Assembly (NCBI RefSeq): GCF_022012335.1
Contig: NZ_JAKLTO010000001.1
Span: 434,001 to 498,000, forward strand
Reading direction: 5' to 3'
Origin: Flavobacterium sp. SM15
GTDB taxonomy: Bacteria; Bacteroidota; Bacteroidia; Flavobacteriales; Flavobacteriaceae
Length of the DNA: 64,000 bases
Shown here: piece by piece, positions 32,240 through 40,400 of the stretch
Numbering within the stretch: the first letter of the stretch is position 1
How the letters are laid out: each line of letters begins with the position of its first letter
Notes under the pieces: model-generated
The model's database searches: none
The model's input: the letters and a program-made list of their open reading frames with translations, nothing else
What the model was told of the DNA's origin: nothing
Position numbers and translations under genes: made by a program

Positions 32240-34257
32240 GCGAAAGACAAAATATAGATCGACTCTTTCAGGAAAAATTTAAAGACTTTGAAGTAGCTCC
32301 ACCCGAACACGTTTGGAATAACATTCAATCTAAAATAAGTACTGATACCAAGAAAACACAGCCTTCTCTTCCATCATGGTTGAAATTAGGAGGTACTGCT
32401 GTGGCCTTGCTTATCGGACTGTTCCTTTTTGAGACTGTTTCTGAGAAAGGCATTCACTTTTTAAACGATAAGTCAAGAACCGCTCCAGAAACTAAATCTA
32501 CGACCGCCGGTTCAGATAAAAACAATACCATTACAACTGCTGATTCGGAAACAGTAACTAACAATTCTGAAGTTAATCCAGATCAGACAGCGGTTGACAA
32601 CCAATCGGTTTCTTCCAACACCGCTACCGACAAGGGTACTATTAATGCTTCGAATGCCCTGAGGGAAACAACAGCTGGAAGTACTTCTAATGGAGTATCC
32701 GCAAAAGAAAACAGTTACTCATCCTATTCAACAAATACTGTTTCTGGATCAAACAACAAGAACTCAACATCAAACAACAGCTCTTCAAAAAGAGGAACTT
32801 TTGCAAATGGGGTTTCTACAGCAAATGCTTACGCAGTAGAAAACTCTGGAAGAAAATCGCATGGAGATGCCAAATACAGCATAACCGCAAAATCTGTAAA
32901 GAGAGGCTCAACTGCTGCTTCCTTTTTGCAACGTAATACTAAGATAAATAACGGAACAATTGTAAGTGGTAAAAACGCAACTGCAAATCAACACCTTGCA
33001 TCGGAAAAAGCACTTGCGGTTTCTGGCGATTCTTCTGCATTGAAAACACAAAACACTTCAAATCAGAAACTACAAAACAATGGGCAAATTATTACTAATG
33101 ATGCTCAAACTGTTGCTCAAGTAAAATCAAACGAAAACAATAAATATACACTGGCTAATTCCGCTAATCAAGAAGCACACAAAACGGAACCCGGAATTAA
33201 AAATGAACCTCAGGACAACAGCGGTGATTTATTGTATGAAAACAACGCCAAATCTAAAATCGCTTACGAATCAGGCAACCGTCACCTGACTCAAAAAAAC
33301 AAAAACAAAGCAGTGGTATCAGAGGTTAAAAACGAGAGCGCTGCTAAAAATAATTCTGAAAAAGACTCTAAAACTCTTATTGTCAACAGCAAAGGTGCCG
33401 ATAAGATCACTTTGAATGAAAAAGCAACTAATTCTGCCCTTTCTTCTTCAGACTCAATTGCCGTTAAACAAAATACTGTAGCTAAAAATTCAGAGAAAAA
33501 AGGCGAAAAAGAAGCTACTGAAGAAAAAGACAAAAAAGACACTAAACGCAAAGACCGTTGGACCATAACCTCAAGCACAACTCCTGTTTACATGAATTTG
33601 AACGGGTATGGTTCGACCATCGATTCCAAATTCGACAACAACTCTAAAAGTTATCTTACCAAGATGAGTTACGGAGCCGGAGTAAAATATGCTCTTAACG
33701 AGAAATGGGCCATCCAAACCGGAGTAAGTACCGTAAACTTTGAATACAACACCAACGACATTACATTTTATCATTCCAATAGAAATAATGGTTTGGAACA
33801 CGTTACACCCAATGGTGCAGGCACAGGAATTGTGGTGGAAAACCCAGATCCTAAAGGAATTGCATACGACAGTGGCGGTATAGTAACCACTCGTTTTGTT
33901 GGAGACATCAACCACAGAATCAGTTATGTAGAGGTTCCGATGCAGTTAAACTATAAATTGCTTAATAAAAAATTCGGAATCGATGTTATCGGAGGATTCA
34001 GTACCTTGTTTTTGAACGAAAACCGTGTAAGTGTGGTTTCTGCTGAAACAAGCATCCATATTGGTGAGGCAAACAATTTGAACCGAATCCATTTCAGTAC
34101 AAACGCCGGTTTAGGTTTTCATTACAATTTTATGAAAGCTCTTCAGGTGAATTTCGAACCAATGTTTAAATATCAGATCAATACATTTAAAAGTGAATCC
34201 GACAATTTCAAACCGTATTTCATAGGGTTGTATTCCGGAATCAGTTATAAATTTTAA
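32236..34257 (+). CDS. envelope-spanning anti-sigma factor with outer-membrane barrel
   Basis: A 673-residue protein with four parts. Residues 1-48 are cytoplasmic and resemble the sigma-binding start of this class (FQEKFKDFEVAPPEHVWNNI). Residues 50-68 form one membrane helix. Residues 70 to about 438 are a low-complexity Ser/Thr/Asn/Lys linker, long enough to cross the periplasm. From about 440 (DRWTITSSTTPVYMN) to the end, amphipathic beta strands ending in Tyr-Lys-Phe form an outer-membrane barrel. The design matches the dual membrane-spanning anti-sigma factors reported in Bacteroides (from memory). It is overlapped by the sigma gene (ATGA). The linker holds many near-repeats of KNxNSE/NSNK type. 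Tethering both membranes while holding the sigma factor is inferred. Confidence 0.82.
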   Translation: MSERQNIDRLFQEKFKDFEVAPPEHVWNNIQSKISTDTKKTQPSLPSWLKLGGTAVALLIGLFLFETVSEKGIHFLNDKSRTAPETKSTTAGSDKNNTITTADSETVTNNSEVNPDQTAVDNQSVSSNTATDKGTINASNALRETTAGSTSNGVSAKENSYSSYSTNTVSGSNNKNSTSNNSSSKRGTFANGVSTANAYAVENSGRKSHGDAKYSITAKSVKRGSTAASFLQRNTKINNGTIVSGKNATANQHLASEKALAVSGDSSALKTQNTSNQKLQNNGQIITNDAQTVAQVKSNENNKYTLANSANQEAHKTEPGIKNEPQDNSGDLLYENNAKSKIAYESGNRHLTQKNKNKAVVSEVKNESAAKNNSEKDSKTLIVNSKGADKITLNEKATNSALSSSDSIAVKQNTVAKNSEKKGEKEATEEKDKKDTKRKDRWTITSSTTPVYMNLNGYGSTIDSKFDNNSKSYLTKMSYGAGVKYALNEKWAIQTGVSTVNFEYNTNDITFYHSNRNNGLEHVTPNGAGTGIVVENPDPKGIAYDSGGIVTTRFVGDINHRISYVEVPMQLNYKLLNKKFGIDVIGGFSTLFLNENRVSVVSAETSIHIGEANNLNRIHFSTNAGLGFHYNFMKALQVNFEPMFKYQINTFKSESDNFKPYFIGLYSGISYKF

Positions 34258-34313
34258 AAGTTAGTTAGTTAAGTTTTAGTTAAGTCAGTTTCTTTCGTGG
34301 TGGTTAGAAACGT

Positions 34314-34352
34314 AAATAGGCACTCTTTTGGGTTAGAGTGCCTATTTTATTT
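34314..34352 (+). terminator. terminator of ECF sigma operon
   Basis: A 12-bp perfect hairpin (34314-34325 with 34336-34347, loop of 10) is followed by TATTTTTA, 56 bases after the stop codon. Confidence 0.85.
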
Positions 34353-34373
34353 TTAGTACTTAGCTGTTTGAAA

Positions 34374-35123
34374 TCACTTGCTGCTTTCAAAAACTTCCAA
34401 CTGATTTAAAATCACTTGTCGAACCTGCTGTTTGATTTCTGCTTTATTTTCCAATGTTTTTCCTGAAGTTTCAATTGGCTCATGAATTTTGATGCGCATT
34501 TTTCCAGGACTTCCGCTAAAGAACGTAAAAGAGAATCGCTCCTTAACATCTCCAAAAGTCATTGGTAAAATTGGCAATTGGTGCTCTATGGCTATACGGA
34601 ACGCACCATCTTTAAATTCATCCAACATAACACTTTCGTCTTCCGGTACACCGCCTTCGGGAAAAATACAAATACTCAATCCTTGATTGATTCTTCGCTG
34701 TGCGCGCTCAAAAACGGCAAAACGACTTTTCGAACTGCTTCGGTCAACCATAATGCAAGTCCTTTTATAGAAAAAACCAAAAAGCGGAATGTTTACCAGT
34801 TCTTTCTTCCCTACAAAAACAAACGGGTTGTCTTTTACCAAAAGCAGCATCAGCATAACGTCCATCATGGAAGTATGATTAGCCACTAACATATAACTTT
34901 TGTGCTTTTCCAATTCGTATTCCTTTTCCACTACGTAATAGAAACCCATTCCGTACAAAATGATGCGCGCCCACAAACGAGCCAACACAAAAAATTGTGG
35001 ATACGTTCGTTCCGAAACAATCGAAAGAAACAATAATGGAAACAAGATTACGATTGGCACGGTCACCAAGATGTAAAACCAAATACGCCAAAGCGTCCAG
35101 AAGAGGATTTTAAAAACTTTCAT
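34374..35123 (-). CDS. plsC: 1-acyl-sn-glycerol-3-phosphate acyltransferase
   Basis: Adds the second acyl chain to lysophosphatidic acid in phospholipid synthesis at the inner membrane. The 249-residue protein has an N-terminal hydrophobic region (residues 5-40), the catalytic HX4D motif NHTSMMD and the FPEGGV substrate-binding block. The ATG at 35123 (MKVFKILFWTLWR) is chosen; the extension to 35258 would run into the trpS promoter and start. It diverges from trpS with a 68-base gap. Confidence 0.92.
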   Translation of the reverse strand: MKVFKILFWTLWRIWFYILVTVPIVILFPLLFLSIVSERTYPQFFVLARLWARIILYGMGFYYVVEKEYELEKHKSYMLVANHTSMMDVMLMLLLVKDNPFVFVGKKELVNIPLFGFFYKRTCIMVDRSSSKSRFAVFERAQRRINQGLSICIFPEGGVPEDESVMLDEFKDGAFRIAIEHQLPILPMTFGDVKERFSFTFFSGSPGKMRIKIHEPIETSGKTLENKAEIKQQVRQVILNQLEVFESSK

Positions 35124-35168
35124 AGCTTCAAAAATAACAATTCGGTTCCAACATTTTAGTAAAACCTT

Positions 35169-35176
35169 TACCTTTG
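35169..35176 (+). promoter_or_regulatory. trpS promoter -7 element
   Basis: TACCTTTG matches TAnnTTTG and lies 15 bases before the trpS ATG; the -33 TTG is not clear. Confidence 0.5.
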
Positions 35177-35191
35177 CGTAAATTTTAAACA

Positions 35192-36160
35192 ATGGCAAAA
35201 ATATTAACCGGTGTTCAAAGTACAGGAACGCCACACTTAGGGAATCTTTTGGGAGCAATTATCCCGGCGATTGAAATGGCCGGAAAACCCGAAAACGAAT
35301 CGTTTCTTTTTATTGCCGATTTGCATTCGGTAACCCAGATTAAAGACGGGAAAACATTACGTGAGAATACCTATAGTGTAGCGGCAGCTTGGCTTGCCTG
35401 TGGTTTGGACGTTAATAAGGTTACGTTTTACCGCCAGAGCGACGTTCCGCAAACGGCAGAATTGTCCTGGTACCTGAGCTGCTTCTTTCCATTCCAGCGC
35501 TTAACCTTGGCCCATTCTTTTAAAGATAAAGCCGATCGTTTGGAAGATGTAAACGCTGGGTTATTTACGTATCCGATGCTAATGGCTGCAGATATTTTAT
35601 TATACGATGCTAATTTTGTACCGGTAGGAAAAGACCAGTTACAACATGTGGAAATTACTCGTGATGTTGCTTCACGCTTCAACCATCAAATGGGAGAAAC
35701 TTTTGTGTTGCCTGAGGCAACAATCGAAGAAAACATCATGATCATTCCGGGAACCGATGGAGAAAAAATGAGTAAATCGCGCAACAATTTCATCAACATC
35801 TTTTTAGATGATAAAGCGTTGCGCAAACAGGTGATGTCGATTGTTACCGACAGTACCCCACTAGAAGCTCCTAAAAATCCGGATACTTGTAACGCTTTTG
35901 CTTTATATAAATTGTTGGCCACACCGGAACAAACCGAAGTGATGCGTACCAATTATTTAGGAGGAAATTACGGTTATGGTCATGCCAAACAAGCGTTATT
36001 TGAAGTTATTGTAGAAAAATTCCAAACGGAAAGAGAAAAATACAACCACTACATCAATAATCTAGAAGAAGTAGACCGACTTTTAAAAATAGGTGCCGAA
36101 AAAGCCCATAGCGTTGCTGATGGTGTTTTAGCTCGAGTACGAGAAAAATTAGGATACTAA
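35192..36160 (+). CDS. trpS: tryptophanyl-tRNA synthetase
   Basis: Charges tRNA-Trp with tryptophan. The class I signatures are present: the HIGH equivalent in STGTPHLGNLLG (residues 10-21) and KMSKS in GEKMSKSRNNF (near 190). At 322 residues it has the normal bacterial length. It is a single gene with a very short leader and a strong terminator shared with dprA. Confidence 0.97.
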   Translation: MAKILTGVQSTGTPHLGNLLGAIIPAIEMAGKPENESFLFIADLHSVTQIKDGKTLRENTYSVAAAWLACGLDVNKVTFYRQSDVPQTAELSWYLSCFFPFQRLTLAHSFKDKADRLEDVNAGLFTYPMLMAADILLYDANFVPVGKDQLQHVEITRDVASRFNHQMGETFVLPEATIEENIMIIPGTDGEKMSKSRNNFINIFLDDKALRKQVMSIVTDSTPLEAPKNPDTCNAFALYKLLATPEQTEVMRTNYLGGNYGYGHAKQALFEVIVEKFQTEREKYNHYINNLEEVDRLLKIGAEKAHSVADGVLARVREKLGY

Positions 36161-36190
36161 AAAAAGCGTTCCCATTGCGGAACGCTTTTT
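36161..36190. terminator. bidirectional terminator, trpS / dprA
   Basis: A 12-bp perfect hairpin (36161-36172 with 36179-36190) with five-base A and T tails starts right after the trpS stop. Confidence 0.9.
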
Positions 36191-36194
36191 AATT

Positions 36195-37310
36195 TTATAT
36201 CGCTTCAAAAAGTTTGCCCGGTAATGGGCGCACAATACCTTTCATTTCGAGATTAAACAATATGGTTGCCATTTTATAAACTGGAATATGGTTTTTTAAA
36301 GCGATTAGGTCCAGCATTTCTTTTCCGTTTTGTTGCAGATACTCATAAACTTTTTGCTCTTCCGGTTCTAGCGAAACAAAAAGCTGCTTTTGCACAGTAG
36401 AAGTCTTGTTCGCATCACCAACTTTCTGCAGCTGCCAACCCAACATATAAATTAAATCTGAAGCCGATTCCAGTAAATGGGCACGCTGTGTTTTAATCAG
36501 TGCATTGCAACCCTGACTGAATTTGTCGGTACTTCTTCCCGGCACGGCAAAAACTTCACGATTATAATCGTTGGCCATGGTCGCGGTGATTAACGAGCCT
36601 CCTTTTTCGGCACTTTCAATAACGATGGTTGCTTCCGAAATTCCAGCTACTATACGGTTTCGCTTTACAAAATTTTCCCGTTCGGGATTGGACGAGCTCC
36701 AAAATTCCGTGAGAAAACCACCATTTTGTTCCATTTTTGGAATGTACTTCTTGTGCGTTTTCGGATAAATTTGGTTCAAACCGTGCGCCAAAACACCGAT
36801 GGTTTGCAAACCACAGTCTATTGCGGCCTGATGGGCAACAATGTCCACCCCGTAGGCAAAACCACTCACAATTGTCGGTTCAAAGACAGAAAGCTCTTCA
36901 ATGAGTTTACGAGTGAAATCGATTCCGTAACCCGTTATTTGTCTGGTACCGACTATGGAGATTATTTTTTTTGTTTCGGTTGAAAAATTTCCTGATTTGA
37001 AAAGAATTGTTGGCGCGTCAATACAGTGTTTAAGTCGTTCCGGATAAGATGAATCCTGATAATAATCGAAGGCGATCTTATGCTGTTCTATAAAATCCAG
37101 TTCGGTTTGGGCTAAACTGAAAACGGTTTTGTTCTGTAGTTTTTGATAAAGTTTCTCTCCAACACCGTCTATGGTGAGAAGCTGCTTCTTTTTGGCAGCA
37201 AAAACTTTTTCGGCGGAACCGCAGTGGTTGATGAGTTTTTTGGCAACGATGTCGCCTACTCCTTCGACTTTCAGTAAAGCCAACGTGTAAAATAAATCGG
37301 ATGTGGTCAT
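36195..37310 (-). CDS. dprA: DNA-processing protein DprA
   Basis: Binds incoming single-stranded DNA and loads RecA; it is needed for natural transformation in competent species and is present in most bacteria. The 371-residue protein has an N-terminal helix-hairpin-helix region (VEGVGDIVAKKL, IDGVGEKLYQKL) and the Rossmann-like core (SIVGTRQITGYG, VSGFAYGVDIVAHQAA, AKGGSLITA-type block read as EKGGSLITATMA, FAVPGRSTD). A C-terminal winged-helix-like domain (VYEYLQQNGKEMLDLIALKN) completes it. It converges on trpS. Confidence 0.95.
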   Translation of the reverse strand: MTTSDLFYTLALLKVEGVGDIVAKKLINHCGSAEKVFAAKKKQLLTIDGVGEKLYQKLQNKTVFSLAQTELDFIEQHKIAFDYYQDSSYPERLKHCIDAPTILFKSGNFSTETKKIISIVGTRQITGYGIDFTRKLIEELSVFEPTIVSGFAYGVDIVAHQAAIDCGLQTIGVLAHGLNQIYPKTHKKYIPKMEQNGGFLTEFWSSSNPERENFVKRNRIVAGISEATIVIESAEKGGSLITATMANDYNREVFAVPGRSTDKFSQGCNALIKTQRAHLLESASDLIYMLGWQLQKVGDANKTSTVQKQLFVSLEPEEQKVYEYLQQNGKEMLDLIALKNHIPVYKMATILFNLEMKGIVRPLPGKLFEAI

Positions 37311-37393
37311 GGCGTAGAATAAAATTCAAAGAAACTCATTTTTTATAAAATTTGAAATAAAAAGATTACAAAAATTAAAATGATTTCCAAAAT

Positions 37394-37481
37394 AGCCCCG
37401 GTTGCAGTGGAAATCCTCCCTTAGGAGATTGCAACGAAAAACGGGAAAAGAGAAGCCAAAAAAACCTAAACCATTCGCTCC
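37394..37481 (+). repeat. structured intergenic element, copy 2
   Basis: This copy has the same layout as 12422-12500: agccccg (37394-37400), a central hairpin TTGCA...TGCAA with an inner CTCC-CTTA-GGAG stem, CGGG at 37442-37445 pairing with CCCG at 37397-37400, and the tail cattcgctcc (37472-37481). The stems differ in sequence between the copies but keep pairing, which is what a conserved RNA or DNA structure should show. It fills most of the 255-base dprA/SPOR gap. Confidence 0.6.
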
Positions 37482-37530
37482 TAATCACTTAAACAATATT
37501 CAGATTGTTAATAAAATTTGTTGATAATTT

Positions 37531-37560
37531 TTGGAGGTGGCTATTGAATAATTAAATTTG
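37531..37560 (+). promoter_or_regulatory. perfect Bacteroidota promoter, near-leaderless
   Basis: TTG (37531-37533), 19 bases, TAAATTTG (37553-37560): an exact match to the flavobacterial consensus. The ATG of the next gene is at 37566, only 5 bases on, so transcription should start at or within a few bases of the start codon. Confidence 0.75.
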
Positions 37561-37565
37561 TAGCT

Positions 37566-38504
37566 ATGAAGATTGAAAACCACATCTCCGCTTTATTATA
37601 TCGCTATCAGTGCGTTACCGTACCTGGTTTCGGTGCGTTTTTAACGGAAATCCAATCATCCCAGCTGCTTTCGGATTCCAACACGTTTTTCCCACCGAAA
37701 AAAGTAGTGTCGTTCAATCCGCACTTAAAAAACAACGACGGTTTGCTGGCCAATCACGTGGCGTTACAGGAAAAGATTTCCTATGACCAAGCGGTTTCCG
37801 CCATTCAAAACGAAGTTGCGCTTTGGGTTGAACAGTTGCAACGTAAAGAAGTTTTGGTATTAAAAAACATTGGCGACATTTCGGTAAATTCCGAGTGGAA
37901 CTGGGTTTTTGAACCAATCAGCGCTGTAAATTATCTGGCAGATGCTTTCGGATTAAGCACGGTGGTTTCTCCTGCTGTAAAACGCGAAGTGTTCAAAGCT
38001 CAAGTAGAAGAACTGGAAGAAAAAGCACCGATTGTTTTCACACCGGAGCGTAAGAAAAACTATTCGTTCCTGAAATACGCAGCAGTAATCGTAATGGCAT
38101 TCGGAGTGGGAGGCGCTGCTTATAAAGTACAGTACGACCAACAAATTTCTCAAGAAAACCTAATGGTGGAGAAAGCCGTTCAGGAAAAAGTACAACACAA
38201 ACTACAAGAGGCTACGTTTTTTATAGAAAGTCCGCTGCCGGCAGTTACCTTAAACATTAAGGAAAACGCAAAAAAACCGTATCATGTGGTTGCAGGCTCG
38301 TTCCGTAATCAGGCTAATGCCGATAAAATTTTCAACGAACTGAAAGCTTTGGGGTATGAACCTATCCGTTTGGAACAGAATCAGTTTGGATTGTATCCGG
38401 TACTGTACGGAAGTTTCGCCAGTTATACCGAAGCACAGAATAAAATGAAAGAAATTCAAAAGACGCACAATAAAGAAGCCTGGGTGCTGATCAAAGAACT
38501 ATAA
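37566..38504 (+). CDS. HU-like domain / SPOR domain membrane protein
   Basis: A 312-residue protein with three parts. Residues 1-130 resemble the paired bacterial HU-CCDC81-type domains (HISALLYRYQCVTVPGFGAF; FNPHLKNNDGLLANHVA; EVLVLKNIGDI), a fold related to the DNA-binding HU protein. Residues about 178-195 form one membrane helix (KYAAVIVMAFGVGGAAYK). Residues about 238-312 form a SPOR domain (YHVVAGSFRNQANADKIF), which binds denuded peptidoglycan at division sites. It should sit in the inner membrane with the HU-like part in the cytoplasm, perhaps linking DNA or protein contacts to septal wall. This family is typical of Bacteroidota and its function is unknown. Confidence 0.85.
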   Translation: MKIENHISALLYRYQCVTVPGFGAFLTEIQSSQLLSDSNTFFPPKKVVSFNPHLKNNDGLLANHVALQEKISYDQAVSAIQNEVALWVEQLQRKEVLVLKNIGDISVNSEWNWVFEPISAVNYLADAFGLSTVVSPAVKREVFKAQVEELEEKAPIVFTPERKKNYSFLKYAAVIVMAFGVGGAAYKVQYDQQISQENLMVEKAVQEKVQHKLQEATFFIESPLPAVTLNIKENAKKPYHVVAGSFRNQANADKIFNELKALGYEPIRLEQNQFGLYPVLYGSFASYTEAQNKMKEIQKTHNKEAWVLIKEL

Positions 38505-38511
38505 AATTACG

Positions 38512-38538
38512 AAATCCTCATTTTTTGAGGATTTTTTT
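38512..38538 (+). terminator. terminator after SPOR gene
   Basis: AAATCCTCA (38512-38520) pairs with TGAGGATTT (38526-38534) around a T loop, followed by more T residues. Confidence 0.85.
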
Positions 38539-38551
38539 ATTTCATAATTGC

Positions 38552-38559
38552 TAACTTTG
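38552..38559 (+). promoter_or_regulatory. thioesterase promoter -7 element
   Basis: TAACTTTG lies 16 bases before the ATG at 38575. It overlaps the tail of the preceding terminator region and supports the start at 38575 rather than 38548. Confidence 0.5.
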
Positions 38560-38574
38560 CAAAAAACAAACACA

Positions 38575-39090
38575 ATGCAAGAGAAATTCCCATCTGATTC
38601 CCTTACCACCTTAACCGATTTGGTCCTGCCGGGAGAAACCAATCCTTTAAACAATCTTTTTGGAGGTGAATTGTTAGCGCGTATTGACCGTGCCGCCAGT
38701 ATTACAGCCAGAAGGCATTCGAGAAGAATTTGTGTTACGGCCTCGGTGAACCATGTGGCATTTAACCGCGCCATTCCTTTGGGAGCGGTAGTTACCATTG
38801 AGGCGAAAGTATCCCGAACCTTTACCAGTTCGATGGAAATCGTGATTGATGTATGGACCGAAGACCGCGAATCCGGAATTAAAAACAGCGCCGGAACCGC
38901 CATCTATACTTTTGTAGCAGTAGACGATACCGGAAACCCTGTTCCTGTTCCTGCAGTGGTTCCGCAAACCGAAGAAGAACAAAAACGTTTTGAAGCGGCT
39001 TTGCGCAGAAAACAATTAAGCTTAATCTTGGCGGGAAAAATGAAACCTTCTGAGGCTACAGAACTTAAAGCACTCTTTGCGGGAGAATAA
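38575..39090 (+). CDS. acyl-CoA thioesterase, hot-dog fold
   Basis: A 171-residue cytoplasmic thioesterase of the YciA/BACH type that cleaves acyl-CoA to free acid and CoA. The core motif NPLNNLFGGELLARIDRAA (residues 22-40) is typical, followed by VTASVNHVAFNRAIPLG and the STGSSM-type strand (TFTSSMEIVIDVWTED). The start MQEKFPSDSLTTL follows the -7 element closely. Substrate range (medium- or long-chain) cannot be read from the sequence. Confidence 0.9.
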   Translation: MQEKFPSDSLTTLTDLVLPGETNPLNNLFGGELLARIDRAASITARRHSRRICVTASVNHVAFNRAIPLGAVVTIEAKVSRTFTSSMEIVIDVWTEDRESGIKNSAGTAIYTFVAVDDTGNPVPVPAVVPQTEEEQKRFEAALRRKQLSLILAGKMKPSEATELKALFAGE

Positions 39091-39106
39091 ATAAAGTTAT
39101 CACATA

Positions 39107-39137
39107 AAAAAAGCGTTCATTTTCTGAACGCTTTTTT
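39107..39137. terminator. bidirectional terminator, thioesterase / envC
   Basis: A 13-bp perfect hairpin (39107-39119 with 39125-39137, loop TTTTC) lies between convergent genes. Confidence 0.9.
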
Positions 39138-39138
39138 A

Positions 39139-40380
39139 TTACATATTGTTGATCCAACTCTGTGGATTAAGTGTAGTTGTGTTTTGCAGTACTAAAAATT
39201 TCATAACCGCTTTACCGGAAGAATTGGTATGAATCCTCCCTAAGTTTTGCTTGGCAGAAACCTTATCGCCTTTCCCAACATTTACGCTCGATAAGTTCAG
39301 ATATACTGTAATATAATCCCCATGCTGAACATATACTGCTTTATTGTTGGCAGAAATCACCTGAACCTGAAGCACCGTTCCGTTAAATACCGCTCTGGCA
39401 TTGGATCCTGGTTCGGTAGTAATCTCTACCCCACTGTTATGCACGGTTAAATCTGGATAAGCCGGGTGAGGCTGGTCTCCATAACCTAAAGAAACGAATC
39501 CTTTTTCTACCGGCCAAGGCAAACGACCGCGGCTTGCTTTGAAATTGTCAGCCAATTCTTTTCCTTCGGTTGTTAAGACAAAACGAGCGGATTCATCTGA
39601 AGAAGTTTTAGCAATGGTTTTCCCTGAAGCTTTGGTTTGACGGTTGGCCGCAGCAATCGCCTCACGAATCATGCGTTGGATTTGCGCATCAATTCTTCGG
39701 GACTCGGCCTGCATTTTCTTGATTTCACCGGCATATTTTTTCTTGTCCTTCTGAACCACTTTTGCCAAACGTTGCTGTTCGGCCTTATCTTTTTCGTATT
39801 CCTTTTTCTCTTTTTCGCTTTCGGCAATTACCTTTTCCTTTTCTTTTTTCTTGACTTCCAGTTTTCCGGTTGCTGTAACCAATTGCCCTGATTTTATTTT
39901 GATCTCATCACCTTGCATTTTTCTAAAACTGGCATATTGCTTCATATACTGCATACGCTTATACGCCTGAAGAAAATTTTGAGAAGACAGCACAAACATA
40001 ATGCGGCTCTGTTCGGAGCGGCTTTTGTACGACTTCACAATCATGTTGGAATAATCTTTTTTAAGTTCGTCAAGCTCTCGTTTGAGCTTGTTGATTTCCA
40101 ACTGCTTCAGATAAATATCATCGGATAGCAAACGTTTTTGTTTTGAAGTAGTATTGATCAAACGTTCACTCAATCGAATTTTTGCGTTTTGTTGGGAAAT
40201 CTGACCCAAAATATTTTTTTCTTTCTTTTTTTCTGCCTGCAACAACTGCTGCATCTCGCGGATTTCTTTCTGAATCTGAGCTTTGCGTTCTTCCAACTGG
40301 CGCTGCTTATCGTCTCCATTTTGCGCTAAGGCAACGGTAGCGGTACAAAAGAAAAGTATCGTGAGAAGTATTTTATGCAT
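39139..40380 (-). CDS. EnvC-like amidase activator with degenerate M23 domain
   Basis: A 413-residue periplasmic protein. A signal peptide (1-19) is followed by a long coiled coil (about 22-260, rich in Lys, Glu and Gln) and a C-terminal LytM/M23 fold (about 300-413). The metal-binding residues are changed: the HxxxD motif reads VHNSGVEI (Asn and Glu in place of His and Asp), and the final HxH region reads KFLVLQ. It should therefore not cleave peptidoglycan but, like EnvC, activate amidases that split daughter cells. It ends the minus-strand cluster that starts with the flippase gene at 45574. Confidence 0.88.
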   Translation of the reverse strand: MHKILLTILFFCTATVALAQNGDDKQRQLEERKAQIQKEIREMQQLLQAEKKKEKNILGQISQQNAKIRLSERLINTTSKQKRLLSDDIYLKQLEINKLKRELDELKKDYSNMIVKSYKSRSEQSRIMFVLSSQNFLQAYKRMQYMKQYASFRKMQGDEIKIKSGQLVTATGKLEVKKKEKEKVIAESEKEKKEYEKDKAEQQRLAKVVQKDKKKYAGEIKKMQAESRRIDAQIQRMIREAIAAANRQTKASGKTIAKTSSDESARFVLTTEGKELADNFKASRGRLPWPVEKGFVSLGYGDQPHPAYPDLTVHNSGVEITTEPGSNARAVFNGTVLQVQVISANNKAVYVQHGDYITVYLNLSSVNVGKGDKVSAKQNLGRIHTNSSGKAVMKFLVLQNTTTLNPQSWINNM

Positions 40381-40400
40381 GTTTTATTTTTTTGGCGAAT

